Translations under genes and position numbers: made by a program
Notes under the pieces: generated by a model
Databases searched by the model: none
Told to the model about the DNA's origin: nothing
What the model saw: the letters and a program-made list of their open reading frames with translations, nothing else
NCBI RefSeq assembly: GCF_047461615.1
Contig: NZ_JANSHI010000001.1
Coordinates: forward strand, 62,001 to 126,000
Origin: Thermostichus sp047461615
GTDB lineage: Bacteria; Cyanobacteriota; Cyanobacteriia; Thermostichales; Thermostichaceae
Reading direction: 5' to 3'
Length of the DNA: 64,000 nucleotides
Shown: in pieces, positions 1 to 8,771 of the stretch
Position numbering within the stretch: the stretch's first letter is position 1
Layout: each line of letters begins with the position of its first letter

Positions 1-40
1 CCCTAGGCATCTCCTCTTCCCGGCAGCTTGGCCAAGTCTG

Positions 41-565
41 TTAGACCATAGCAGCGTTGGGATGCTGCTTTAGGTATTCGGTATTAACTCCCGACTCGCG
101 GGTGAGCGCCACTAGACCCGTGCGGGCAATCTCGCGAATGCCAAAGCTAGTCAACATTTTGATGATGGCCGCCATTTTGCCCGGATCCCCGGTGACTTCC
201 AAAGTTAAAGACTCTTCCGCCACATCGACGATGCGGGCCCGGAACATCTGCGCCACGTCCATGATGGCAGAGCGAGTTTCGATGCTGGCATTGACCTTGA
301 CCAGCATCAGCTCCCGTTCTACACAGGGGACGTGGGTAATATCCGTTACTTTCAGAACCTCGATGAGCTTGTAGAGCTGCTTGGTTAGCTGCTCCACATC
401 GTGCTCGTCTCCCTGCACCACCATGGTGATGCGGGAGATCCCAGGCCGTTCAGTAGGGCCAACGGTGAGGCTGTCGATATTGAAGCCCCGGCGGGCAAAC
501 ATGCCGGCAATGCGGGTTAAGACGCCGGGCTGATCCTGCACAAGAGCGCTAAGGGTATGTCTCAC
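41..565 (-). CDS. ilvH: Acetolactate synthase small (regulatory) subunit
   Basis: Regulatory subunit of acetolactate synthase, the first common enzyme of valine, leucine and isoleucine synthesis. It binds the catalytic IlvB subunit and carries feedback inhibition by valine. The protein (174 aa) opens with RHTLSALVQDQPGVLTRIAG, the standard start of the N-terminal ACT domain (about residues 2-75), followed by the second ALS small-subunit domain (VERELMLVKVN, then LEVTGDPGKM). Length is typical. The GTG at 565 is preferred because family members begin at RHTLS; an in-frame ATG at 613 would add 16 unrelated residues. It is probably a single gene. No ilvB is visible in the window. Confidence 0.93.
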   Translation of the reverse strand: MRHTLSALVQDQPGVLTRIAGMFARRGFNIDSLTVGPTERPGISRITMVVQGDEHDVEQLTKQLYKLIEVLKVTDITHVPCVERELMLVKVNASIETRSAIMDVAQMFRARIVDVAEESLTLEVTGDPGKMAAIIKMLTSFGIREIARTGLVALTRESGVNTEYLKQHPNAAMV

Positions 566-679
566 GGCAACCGCAGAGGAGAGTGGCTGGAAGTAGGCGA
601 TGGCCTTGTACAAATCTTACGCCAATTCCGCAGCTGCCAGGAGGGATCCTCGAGCCTTGCCGAATTGAACTCAGCCGTG

Positions 680-1729
680 CTAAGGATCTCCCTCTTCATC
701 CTGGAGTTGGCGCAAAGCGCGCTGCACCTGCTCTTGCAGAACCCGGTTGTGGCGCTGGCGGCCAAGGTGCAAGGCGGCTTGCCAGCTGGCAATGGCGGTC
801 TTGAGGTCTCCCATATTCCGGTAGGCCAGTCCCCTCGCGTAGAGGCCGTACTCGTCGGCAAGGTCAAGGGGAATGCCGCTGGCCTCCAGGCGAAAGGCCT
901 GGTCATAGTCGTCGAGGGCTGCCCTAAGCTCCCCCAGCTCGTAGAGCAGATTGCCCCTGAGGTAGAGAGCGCAGGGCTGGCCGGGCTCTGCCTCTAGGCT
1001 ACAGCTGAGGTCGGCAATCGCTTCGAGGTAGCGATCGGCCCAGGCGTAGGCGATCCCCCGCCGGTAGTAATGGGCTGGGCAGGGATCCCAGCGGATGGCC
1101 TGGGACCAGTCGGCTACAGCCGCCTCCCACTCCCCCAGGTAGCCGTACACCTGAGCACGGCAGGTATAGGCGGGCGCCCAGGTGGGATCCCGCGCAACTG
1201 CCTCATCCAAGTGAGCCAGCGCTGAAGGTAGGGATCCCTGCTGCAGGTACAGCTCAGCTAGGCGGAGATGGTAAGTAGGGCTGGGATGCAGCTGTACTAG
1301 CTTGGTCAACTCGGCGGTTGTCCCCTGCAGATCCCCTCGCGCTTGGTAAATGAGGCTGCGGTAGAAACAGGGTTCCGAGCGACGGGGGATCAACTGGGCA
1401 GCCTGGTCGAAGTCTTCCAGGGCCTGGGCAAGCTGACCCAGTTCGAGGCGGATCTGTCCCCGCAGGAGGTAGGCGTTGGCTAGACGGGGATCCCGTTGCA
1501 GCGCCAGGGTAAGCTGCTGCAGGGCCCCTAGCAGATCCCGGTTGAGCCACCGTTCGCGAGCGCGGTTGTAGGCCAAGATGGCCGGGCGAGTAAAGGCAGA
1601 AATCGCCGCTGCGCTGGCCAGGCCCATCACCGCCAAGAGGCGATCCTGGTGCCAACTGGCCAGGCTCCCCAGCAGCAAGGCAGCGGCAACCCCAAGGCGC
1701 AGGCCAGCAGAGGTGTAGGCTTTGAGCAT
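680..1729 (-). CDS. Membrane-anchored TPR-repeat protein
   Basis: Tetratricopeptide-repeat protein of 349 aa. The N-terminus has a hydrophobic stretch (GVAALLLGSLASW) and a second one (LLAVMGLASAAAISAF), so it is probably membrane-anchored. The rest is a run of TPR units with the usual A-x-x-x-Y/F-x-x-A periodicity, for example PRLANAYLLRGQIRLELGQL, EPCFYRSLIYQARGDLQGT and APAYTCRAQVYGYLGEWEAA. TPR arrays are protein-interaction scaffolds and give no specific function here. The ATG at 1729 is chosen because the longer reading frame (to 1837) runs into an upstream repeat remnant and encodes unrelated sequence. Confidence 0.8.
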   Translation of the reverse strand: MLKAYTSAGLRLGVAAALLLGSLASWHQDRLLAVMGLASAAAISAFTRPAILAYNRARERWLNRDLLGALQQLTLALQRDPRLANAYLLRGQIRLELGQLAQALEDFDQAAQLIPRRSEPCFYRSLIYQARGDLQGTTAELTKLVQLHPSPTYHLRLAELYLQQGSLPSALAHLDEAVARDPTWAPAYTCRAQVYGYLGEWEAAVADWSQAIRWDPCPAHYYRRGIAYAWADRYLEAIADLSCSLEAEPGQPCALYLRGNLLYELGELRAALDDYDQAFRLEASGIPLDLADEYGLYARGLAYRNMGDLKTAIASWQAALHLGRQRHNRVLQEQVQRALRQLQDEEGDP

Positions 1730-1819
1730 GGTATTCCGCCGCCCTGAAAGACCTGCGAAACGATAACAATGCGAAACGATAACAAAATTTATGGCAGGGC
1801 ATTGCTTGCCGCGTTTCTG

Positions 1820-2025
1820 CCTTCTTCCTGCTTCCACGACCTGTAGCTGGTAGTAACTCTACACCTACCAGCCGGCTAGGGGGGTCTCCACAGACGTCAC
1901 TTCCTGTCGAGCTGACGGGAGTTGCCCCTTGCTCTTGATGCCAACCTTAGCTTAGGCAAAATACCTACCGAAGAGAGGTAGCTGCCGGCCCACTAGCTCA
2001 GCTACTCCACGTTAAGTCAGAAGAT
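1820..2025 (-). repeat. Dispersed repeat copy A, possible decayed tnpB 3' end
   Basis: About 205 bp that aligns over its whole length, with scattered substitutions and small indels, to 29822-30053. The best-conserved blocks are CTTCCTGCTTCCACGACCT, GTCACTTCC, TCGAGCTGA and TTGCTCTTGAT. Read on the minus strand, one frame gives SSTGSDVCGDPPSRLVGVEL and then SRKKAE. This resembles the low-complexity C-terminal tail of IS200/IS605-type TnpB proteins (S-x-G-x-x-x-C-G-D-x-x, ending in a basic stretch). Stops interrupt the upstream part, so this is at most a fossil. The repeat pairing is seen directly; the TnpB origin is inference. Confidence 0.55.
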
Positions 2026-2188
2026 TTGTTGGCAACGCTGTCCAGTGTGCCACAAAAGTAGCAAAGTGCTCCGCACCCGTGTTGCAAACGAGAGCCCCCT
2101 GGCCTAATCCCGACACCCGCCCGGTAAAACGCTGGCCAGAGGAGGAGATGGGCGTCAAACTGACGGTGGTATCTACCCAAAGGCAGCA

Positions 2189-4051
2189 GTGGAAGACAAG
2201 TCGAGGACTGGCTTGGGCCGGCAGCCTTTACAGAATAGCCAGAGCAGCCGGCAACTTGCCCGCTGGCGCCGCCACCGAGCTAAGGAACGGCAGCTGGCGT
2301 GGCTTTGGGAGGATCGGATCCCGACGGCCCGACAACTGGACTTTCGCCTTGCGACGGTGGGCTTGGCTTTGGCCGCCGCTTTCTTGGGAGCGGGGGCGCG
2401 TTTGGTTTACTTGCAACACTACCAAGGGCCAACCCTACAGCAGCGGGCCGAGGCTCAGCAGCGGGCCCACCTCCGACCCTTCCTCCCTCGCCGTTCGATC
2501 GTGGATCGCCACTCCGTAGCTCGGCAGCAGGCGGAGCTGTTGGCCGTAGATCGCCCTGCCTATACCCTTTGGGCCCATCCCCGCCTTTTTGGCAGGCGCA
2601 CTCCGCAGGAGATTGCCACGGCTCTAGCCCCTCTGCTGCGGCGGCCAGTTGAGCAATTGACCCAGCAGTTGTCGGCTAACCATGCGGTGCGGCTGGAGCG
2701 CTGGCTGGCGCCAGAAGTGGCGGAGCAAATTCAGGCTCTGTACCTGGACGGCCTGGAGCTGGTGAGCGAGCGGCAGCGGGTTTATCCCCAAAAGGAGATG
2801 GCTGCCGAGGTGGTGGGCTATGTGGATTTAGACCACCGCGGCCAGGCAGGAGTGGAATATTCTCAACAGGCACTGCTGGAGCGGACAGTTCAGCCAGTTA
2901 CCATTCCCCGAGATGGCTACGGCCAGTTGTTGGCTGCCGAGGTGCCGGAAAGGCTGCTGCAATCCGGCGAGACGGTGCTGCAACTGACCTTAGACATGCG
3001 CCTGCAGCGGGCTGCCCGCGCTGCTTTGAAAGCCCAGATGGAACGGTTTCAGGCGCTGCGGGGCACGGTGATTGTTTTGCAGCCCCACACTGGCGAGATC
3101 CTCGCCTTGGTGAGCGAGCCCACCTACGATCCCAACCGCTACTTCGAGTACGACCCTGCCCTTTTTCGCAACTGGGCCGTTACAGACTTGTACGAGCCGG
3201 GATCCACCTTCAAGCCTATCAACATCGCCATTGGGCTCGATGCCGGGGCCTTCACCGCCAACGAGCGGGTTTACGACGCAGGGCGGATCTGGATTGGCCG
3301 CTGGCCCATCCAAAACCACGACTACCGCCAGCGGGGTGCCCATGGCTGGCTAAGCGTTACCGAGATTCTGCGCCTGTCCAGCAACGTGGGTATGGTGCAC
3401 CTGATGCAAAAGCTGGATCCCCGCCAGTACCACCATGCCCTCCTACGGCTGGGATTGAACGAGCGCAGCGGTGTCGATCTGCCCTTCGAGCCGCCCAGCC
3501 GCCTGAAGCCCCTGCGGCAATTTGTAACCGTGCCAGTGGAGCGGGCCACCGTCGCCTTTGGCCAGGGATTGGCCCTCACTCCTCTGCAGCTAGCCACCTT
3601 GCACTGCATCATCGCCAACGGCGGGTTAAAGGTGCGGCCCCATGTGGTGCGCGGCCTAGTGGAGAGGGATACCGACACCCTGGTTTGGGGCCCCTCCCGG
3701 CCAGCGCCAGTGCGGGTGCTCTCGGAAGAGGCCACGCTGGCAGTGCGCATCCAGATGCGGGATGTGGTGGACTTTGGCACTGGGCAGTCGGCCAAGATCG
3801 AGGGGTATGAGATTGGCGGTAAAACGGGCACAGCCCAGAAAGTTGGGCCGCAAGGGGGCTACTTGCCCGGCAAGCGCATCACCAGTTTTGTGGCCTATTT
3901 CCCAGCCCTTCGTCCTCAGTATGTGATTTTGGCTGTGATCGACGAGCCAAAGGGGGAAGATGCCTTTGGATCGACGACAGCAGCTCCCGTGGTTCGCTCG
4001 GTGATCCAGGAGATCATTGCCCTAGAAGGGATCCGCCCCAATTCCCCATAG
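2189..4051 (+). CDS. ftsI: Class B penicillin-binding protein (FtsI/PBP2 type transpeptidase)
   Basis: Peptidoglycan DD-transpeptidase of 620 aa, anchored in the cytoplasmic membrane and acting in the periplasm on septal or cell-wall cross-links. It has a basic cytoplasmic N-terminus, one membrane segment (about residues 55-72, ATVGLALAAAFLGAGARLVY), a PBP dimerisation domain, and a transpeptidase domain with all three signature motifs: S339-T-F-K342 (EPGSTFKP), S397-S-N399 and K545-T-G547. The start is a GTG. A 459-bp non-coding stretch lies upstream. FtsI (division) is favoured over the elongation PBP2 by overall length and the RSIVDRHS-like start of the extracellular part, but this is not certain. 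Confidence 0.88.
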   Translation: MEDKSRTGLGRQPLQNSQSSRQLARWRRHRAKERQLAWLWEDRIPTARQLDFRLATVGLALAAAFLGAGARLVYLQHYQGPTLQQRAEAQQRAHLRPFLPRRSIVDRHSVARQQAELLAVDRPAYTLWAHPRLFGRRTPQEIATALAPLLRRPVEQLTQQLSANHAVRLERWLAPEVAEQIQALYLDGLELVSERQRVYPQKEMAAEVVGYVDLDHRGQAGVEYSQQALLERTVQPVTIPRDGYGQLLAAEVPERLLQSGETVLQLTLDMRLQRAARAALKAQMERFQALRGTVIVLQPHTGEILALVSEPTYDPNRYFEYDPALFRNWAVTDLYEPGSTFKPINIAIGLDAGAFTANERVYDAGRIWIGRWPIQNHDYRQRGAHGWLSVTEILRLSSNVGMVHLMQKLDPRQYHHALLRLGLNERSGVDLPFEPPSRLKPLRQFVTVPVERATVAFGQGLALTPLQLATLHCIIANGGLKVRPHVVRGLVERDTDTLVWGPSRPAPVRVLSEEATLAVRIQMRDVVDFGTGQSAKIEGYEIGGKTGTAQKVGPQGGYLPGKRITSFVAYFPALRPQYVILAVIDEPKGEDAFGSTTAAPVVRSVIQEIIALEGIRPNSP

Positions 4052-4064
4052 GAAAAGGCTGGGA

Positions 4065-5288
4065 TCAGGACTGGCTGCCATGGGCATCTGACCTTGGTGC
4101 TGCCACCCGCCAGCTCAGTTTAGCGTTGAGATAAAAGTTCCAAAATACAACAATACCAATTGCGATCAAGTTAGCGAGCAAATAGTGAATGCCCAGGCGC
4201 TCGCTTAGCAAGATCAACAACAAAGAGTTGAGCAGCAGGCCAATCAAACAAATGACATTAAACTTGACCAGTCGCTGCAGACGATTCCAGAGGCCTGGCT
4301 GTAGCCGAGTGACATGGCGAAAGGTCCAGAGGTCGTTCCAGAGGAAGTTATTGAGGATGGCCACCTCAGAGGCGATAAGTTTGCTGATAGCCAGATCCCA
4401 CCCTAAGTTGTTGGGATCGTGGAACAGATACAGCAACGTCATATCCACAAACGTACCGGACAGTCCAACCATGCTGAAGCGCAAAAAGGATCCCACTTGA
4501 CCTAGCGAAAAGCGCAGCGCAATGAGGTGGTGGAGATACTGGAGGCAGGTTTGCAGTTGGATTTTGCTCTCACCGTTTTGGCGCTCCTGAAAGATGTAGC
4601 CGACTTCAGCAATGGTCCTCACCCGGCCCCGCGCCAGCACCTCAACTAGCAGCTTGTAGCCTTTGGGGCTGAGCGGGATCCCGGCAATAGCCTGGCGTCT
4701 AACTAGAAACAACCCGCTGAGAGGATCCGACACCCGCCTAAAAACCCCAGGAAGTAGCATCAGCCCAATCCACTGGGCCCCCCGGGAGACGAGGCGCCGG
4801 CCCAGGTTCCAGTGGCTCACTCCCCCCGACTCCGCGTAGCGGCTGCCCACCACCAGGTCTACTCCCTCTTGAATGGCAGGCCACAGCTTGAGAACAATCT
4901 CCGGCGGGTGCTGCAAGTCCCCATCCATCACCCCCAGGACCTCGCCGCGGGCTGCTTGCCATCCCCGCAACACCGCCGTGGCCAGCCCCCGTTCGTGGTC
5001 TCGGCAGATAACCTGCAGTTGGGGAAATTCCTCTTGCAGTTCCTGGGCCACTTTGGCGGTGTAATCGGGGCTATTGTCATCCACCACGATCAGCTCGTAG
5101 GCCCCAGGTAGGATTTTGTCCAGATGGGCACACAACTGCCGGATCAGGCTGCAGATGCTGGAGGCCTCGTTGTAGGTGGGAACAACCAGCGATAGCTGGA
5201 CAGAGGTGGGCTGAGAGAGCGGCGGGATTTGAATAGGGACTGTCGAAGCTTGCGGATGGTTGGACGAAGTAAGAGTTCCCTGAGGCAT
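4065..5288 (-). CDS. GT2 glycosyltransferase fused to GtrA-like membrane domain
   Basis: 407-aa fusion. Residues about 30-260 are a GT2 (DPM1/polyprenyl-phosphate sugar transferase) domain: LSLVVPTYNEA, VVDDNSPD for nucleotide binding, and MDGDLQHPPE with the DxD-like metal site. Residues about 270-395 form a GtrA/DPMS-type domain with four hydrophobic helices (FLRFSMVGLSGTFVDMTLLY, then IASEVAILNNFLWNDLWTF, LIGLLLNSLLLILLS and ANLIAIGIVVFWNFYLNAKL). Such fusions load mannose or glucose onto polyprenyl phosphate and help present it across the membrane for cell-surface glycosylation. The sugar cannot be read from sequence. It converges with the PBP gene 13 bp away. Confidence 0.85.
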   Translation of the reverse strand: MPQGTLTSSNHPQASTVPIQIPPLSQPTSVQLSLVVPTYNEASSICSLIRQLCAHLDKILPGAYELIVVDDNSPDYTAKVAQELQEEFPQLQVICRDHERGLATAVLRGWQAARGEVLGVMDGDLQHPPEIVLKLWPAIQEGVDLVVGSRYAESGGVSHWNLGRRLVSRGAQWIGLMLLPGVFRRVSDPLSGLFLVRRQAIAGIPLSPKGYKLLVEVLARGRVRTIAEVGYIFQERQNGESKIQLQTCLQYLHHLIALRFSLGQVGSFLRFSMVGLSGTFVDMTLLYLFHDPNNLGWDLAISKLIASEVAILNNFLWNDLWTFRHVTRLQPGLWNRLQRLVKFNVICLIGLLLNSLLLILLSERLGIHYLLANLIAIGIVVFWNFYLNAKLSWRVAAPRSDAHGSQS

Positions 5289-5377
5289 TCAGCAGGCCAT
5301 CCAAAAAACATCGAGGAGAATCCTAAGCAGGAGCGCGGAAACACCGCTCCGCGCCACCAAAGCGCTAATCCCCTATC

Positions 5378-5874
5378 CTATCGGGGGATAACCCCCAGAG
5401 CTAGACAGTTCCCCACATGCCCAGCTTGCCTAGGAAGATCCCGTCGAAGGGAGCGGGATCTAGGCCGCGGCAGAGTTGGGCTCTCGCAAGCCTCGATGAG
5501 CGTTTGTTTGGCCTGCCAGTCGAGGAGGAGCTGCGCCATGGCTAAGCCGCCAAGGGGTTGCAGAGGGCCCTCTGCCCCGTTGCTATCTGCGGGCGGTAGT
5601 TGGCGCAGGTAGAGCTGGGTGGGCAGAGAGAGCAACTGAACCGAAACGTAGGGCAGGGGGCCGGCCTCTTGCCAACCGCCTCCACTGCAGGGGCGATAAA
5701 CGTTTGCGGCGAGCGGCTGCCAACCGTCAACTGTGGCTCGTTGTAGCAGCAGATCCCGTGGACAGCTGTGAAGGGGAGCTGCTCAGAAAGAGAGGGCTGG
5801 GCTTTGCGAGCAGACGCCGCCTGCGGTTGTTGCATCCAGCGTCGCACTCTAGGCAGGAGAGGATTGTTCATCAT
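5378..5874 (-). pseudogene. Unrecognised protein, split by an apparent frameshift
   Basis: No single frame is open, but two consecutive frames both read like protein. The first starts at ATG 5874 (MMNNPLLPRVRRWMQQPQ) and is convincing to about 5785. After that the next frame carries LLLQRATVDGWQPLAANVYR, then PLPYVSVQLLSLPTQLYLRQ, and ends at 5378. A shift between about 5765 and 5785 would restore a protein of roughly 165 aa. I do not recognise the family and see no membrane segment or known motif. It could be a pseudogene, a one-base sequence error, or (less likely) a shorter gene starting after the stop near 5785. It lies directly downstream of the cupredoxin gene on the same strand. Confidence 0.4.
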
Positions 5875-5924
5875 TTGCTCGGCAACGTCTTTCTCTCCTT
5901 TAACCGGCCAGCCCAGGGAGCCGC

Positions 5925-6374
5925 CTAGTCGCCAATGGTGATCTGGCCAATCATGCCGGCTTCTGCGTGACCAGGGATGGTGCAAGCCAGAGAGTAGACC
6001 CCAGATTTGAGGGGGATAAACTGCCACTCCACCGACGCGCCCGGCTTGAGCTCAATTTCTCGGACCTGCCCTTTAATTTCCACGCCAGCCACTTCCAGTT
6101 TGCGTGTCCAAACAGCATCGGCAAAGTCCTTGGCGCTGAAGTAGTGCTTCAATTGGCTGGGGTTGCTCAAGCGCAATCGGTAGAGGTTGCCATTGCGAAA
6201 AAAGAGCTCCTTAGGCGCAAATACCAACTGGTTGTCAACCGTGCCCAGCTCGACTGCCCTGTCCTGGGGCGTTTGCCGCGACAGATCCCGTCCCCACGCC
6301 GGCCAGGAGATCCCGCTGCTCAACATCCACAGACAAAAGCTCACTAGCAGGAGATAGCGCAGCCCACGCAGCAT
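5925..6374 (-). CDS. Secreted cupredoxin (plastocyanin/azurin-like copper protein)
   Basis: 149-aa protein with an N-terminal hydrophobic export signal (LRYLLLVSFCLWMLSSG). The mature part is a cupredoxin fold. Candidate type-1 copper ligands are the His in SQLKHYFS and the Cys, His and Met of LACTIPGHAEAGM. The spacing C-x4-H-x4-M is that of small blue-copper proteins. Unlike plastocyanin it lacks the usual N-terminal plastocyanin sequence, so it is called only a cupredoxin, probably a periplasmic or lumenal electron carrier or copper-handling protein. The ATG at 6374 is chosen because it begins the signal peptide; an upstream start at 6437 is possible. Confidence 0.78.
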   Translation of the reverse strand: MLRGLRYLLLVSFCLWMLSSGISWPAWGRDLSRQTPQDRAVELGTVDNQLVFAPKELFFRNGNLYRLRLSNPSQLKHYFSAKDFADAVWTRKLEVAGVEIKGQVREIELKPGASVEWQFIPLKSGVYSLACTIPGHAEAGMIGQITIGD

Positions 6375-6446
6375 ACCCAACAGGGAAACTCCGCCTGGAA
6401 ACCTAAGATAGCAATTCACGAAAAACGGGGCAGGCAACCCCCAACT

Positions 6447-7184
6447 TTAGCCAGGGGGTACTTGACCAAGCCGCACAGTTGGGGGCGCCTCTTCGGCTGT
6501 TCCCCTCTCCCATTCCACCGCTACCGCTGCAACGTAGCCATCGGCAACCCCCAGAGGCAAGGTTAGCCAGCCGGGATCCCTGGCCAACCTTTTGGCACCA
6601 GCCAGGCCCACACCCATGGCTTTTAGGAGGGCCTCTCTTTGGGTCCACATCTGCAAAAAAACCGCATCTCGCTCTGGCGGTGGGCAGGCTAGGAGGTAAG
6701 CTTGCTCGGCAGCAGAAAAGTAGCGGCGGGCAATGCGCTGCCAGCGGGGCACGGGTCGGATCTGCTCCAAGTCCACGCCAATTCGACGGTGCAGCGCCAA
6801 GCCAACCAGGATCCACTGGTGGGAGTGGCTGAGGTTAAACTGCAGCGGTAGAGGTGGATCCCGCCAGTAGGGCTTACCGTTAGCCGTGCGGTCGAGGGAG
6901 ATGGCTTGAGGCGGAATGCCGCTATAGTGGCTAAGCAAAGTTCGCAGCAACAAGCGGCCAGCCAGAAAACGGCGCCGATCCCCCACCAGTTGCAATTGCC
7001 CCGCCCGCTGCCGTTCCTCGAGGGAGAGCAGCTCAAGCCGAGGAAGCAACACCTCCAGAGGGGGCACTGCCTGTAGCCACAGGTGGATCTCCGGCTTTTC
7101 CAGCTCCACCAGCGGCTGCCGCAATCTTACCCTTCCACCCTCTTGAGACCTAGACAGCTCGAGAGGTTGCGAATGGGGTAACAT
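6447..7184 (-). CDS. 4'-phosphopantetheinyl transferase (Sfp/HetI type)
   Basis: Transfers the phosphopantetheine arm of CoA to a serine of acyl, peptidyl or aryl carrier proteins. The 245-aa length fits the Sfp group rather than the small AcpS. Key motifs are GKPYWRDPPLPLQFNLSHSH (substrate pocket), IGVDLEQIRP (the Mg-binding G-V-D-x-E) and FLQMWTQREALLKAMGVGL (the W-T-x-x-E-A-x-x-K helix). Cyanobacteria commonly rely on one enzyme of this type for fatty-acid and other carrier proteins. ATG 7184 is preferred over 7247. It is divergent from the LCP gene, and the ~80 bp between the chosen starts must hold both promoters. Confidence 0.88.
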   Translation of the reverse strand: MLPHSQPLELSRSQEGGRVRLRQPLVELEKPEIHLWLQAVPPLEVLLPRLELLSLEERQRAGQLQLVGDRRRFLAGRLLLRTLLSHYSGIPPQAISLDRTANGKPYWRDPPLPLQFNLSHSHQWILVGLALHRRIGVDLEQIRPVPRWQRIARRYFSAAEQAYLLACPPPERDAVFLQMWTQREALLKAMGVGLAGAKRLARDPGWLTLPLGVADGYVAAVAVEWERGTAEEAPPTVRLGQVPPG

Positions 7185-7263
7185 GGCCTTGAGCTGGCGT
7201 GGTTGGCAACACCACCTAGACAGTACTTCCTTTAGACGTGTTCCCAAGGCCCGGCTCGAGCTA

Positions 7264-8607
7264 ATGTCTTCCTTTCACTACCCACCCCGCCCCGGCCCTG
7301 TTCGCGCTGCTCGACAACAGGCCATTTGCCAAGGGATCCTCTGGCTGTTGCTGGGCTTTACGGCTATTTTGTCCGGCTCCGCTGGGGCCTTCCTGGCGGC
7401 CATACTGCCCCGCCCGATCCTTCCTCCTTCTCTAAGTGCTGAGGAACAGGCAGCCTTTCGACCGGATGCCCTGCGCGCTGCTGCTCTAGATCGATCCTTG
7501 CACATCCTCATTCTGGGCCTCGACAGGCCAGATCCCGCCCTCTCGGGAACAGGGGATCAGGACCGCTTCAACACCCGCTCTGATACCATTCTTCTGGCCC
7601 GCTTTGACCCCCAGGCGCGGCGGATTACCGTGTTGTCGATCCCCCGCGACACCCGCGTGCGCCTGCCCGGCTTCGGCGTGGCCAAGATCAACGCCGCCAA
7701 CGTGGTGGGAGGCCCCGCCCTAACAGCTCAGGTGGTAAGCCAGTTGCTGGGCGGGATCCCGATTGACCGCTACGTCCGCCTCAATACCGAAGCCCTGGAA
7801 GCGCTGATTGACGCGGTGGGTGGCGTAGAGGTCTACGTGCCGGAGCCCATGCACTACGTGGATCGTACGCAGCAGTTGTTCATTACCCTACAACCCGGCT
7901 GGCACCGCCTCAACGGCAAACAGGCCCACCACTTTGCCCGCTTTCGCCACGACCAGCTGGGGTTAGGAGATATTGGCCGGGTGCAACGGCAACAGGAGCT
8001 GCTGCGGGCCCTCAGCCGGGAACTGCTCTCCCCCGCCGTCTGGCCGCGCATCCCAAAGGTTTTGCAGGTTGTCCGCACCCACTTGGATACCAACCTCACC
8101 TGGGCAGAAGTCTTGAGCTTGGCCAAATTCCTTCTCACCTACGGCGGGGATCGCATGGATCTGGTGCTGTTGCCGGGCCGCTTCAGCCAGGCGGGAGAAT
8201 TTGCCACCAGCTACTGGCTGCCGGATCTGGCCGGGATCCGCCGTGTGGCCGCCACCCATTTTGGCCTAGAGGCGGAAGTGACCCCCATCCCGCCGCAACA
8301 CCTGCGCATAGCCGTGCAAAACGCTACCGGCAAGCCGGGGATGGCCCGCCGCATGGTGCAAGAACTGGTTAGACAGGGCTATGCCCAAGCTTTTGCCGTC
8401 GAGGATAGCCCCCAGGTGTTGCCGCGCACCGAGATCCTTGCCCAAAGTGGGGACCGGGAGGGGGCTAGGCAGGTTCGCGCTGCCATTGGGCTAGGAGAGG
8501 TGCGGGTGGAGTCCACGGGAGTTCTCAACTCCGACGTCACCATTCGCCTAGGTCGAGATTGGGCGGAGCAGCTTACCCTCGGTAGGAACCAAGCTCAGAG
8601 CCTCTAG
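7264..8607 (+). CDS. LytR-CpsA-Psr (LCP) family cell-wall glycopolymer ligase
   Basis: 447-aa membrane-anchored protein. A single N-terminal membrane segment (QGILWLLLGFTAILSGSAGAF) precedes an LCP domain with the typical blocks ILILGLDRPD, TRSDTILLARFDP, VLSIPRDTRV, INAANVVGG, GGVEVYVPEPMHY and HFARFRHDQLGLGDIGRVQRQQ. The C-terminus (LRIAVQNATGKPGMARRM onward) is a LytR_C domain. LCP enzymes attach polyprenyl-linked polymers to peptidoglycan or proteins outside the membrane. The basic and aspartate residues that bind pyrophosphate (R/D in DTRV and RFRHD) are present. The start MSSFHYPP at 7264 avoids overlap with the divergent transferase gene. Confidence 0.87.
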   Translation: MSSFHYPPRPGPVRAARQQAICQGILWLLLGFTAILSGSAGAFLAAILPRPILPPSLSAEEQAAFRPDALRAAALDRSLHILILGLDRPDPALSGTGDQDRFNTRSDTILLARFDPQARRITVLSIPRDTRVRLPGFGVAKINAANVVGGPALTAQVVSQLLGGIPIDRYVRLNTEALEALIDAVGGVEVYVPEPMHYVDRTQQLFITLQPGWHRLNGKQAHHFARFRHDQLGLGDIGRVQRQQELLRALSRELLSPAVWPRIPKVLQVVRTHLDTNLTWAEVLSLAKFLLTYGGDRMDLVLLPGRFSQAGEFATSYWLPDLAGIRRVAATHFGLEAEVTPIPPQHLRIAVQNATGKPGMARRMVQELVRQGYAQAFAVEDSPQVLPRTEILAQSGDREGARQVRAAIGLGEVRVESTGVLNSDVTIRLGRDWAEQLTLGRNQAQSL

Positions 8608-8771
8608 GGCCAGCTGGTTTGAGTGCAGATTTATTGCCCTGCTGCCCTAAACGGCAGAGCACAAGGCCGCTCTACTGGGGCCTACGAAGGTCATGCATAG
8701 TAGTGGGCAAGGCTTGAGGCTCAGTCTTCTTGGTAAATTGGAACTAAGCTGGTTCGAGTGACAAGCTACCT

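Noticed and set aside
8608..8771. CIRCE/HrcA operator upstream of htpG
   Set aside because: No TTAGCACTC-N9-GAGTGCTAA-like inverted repeat is present.
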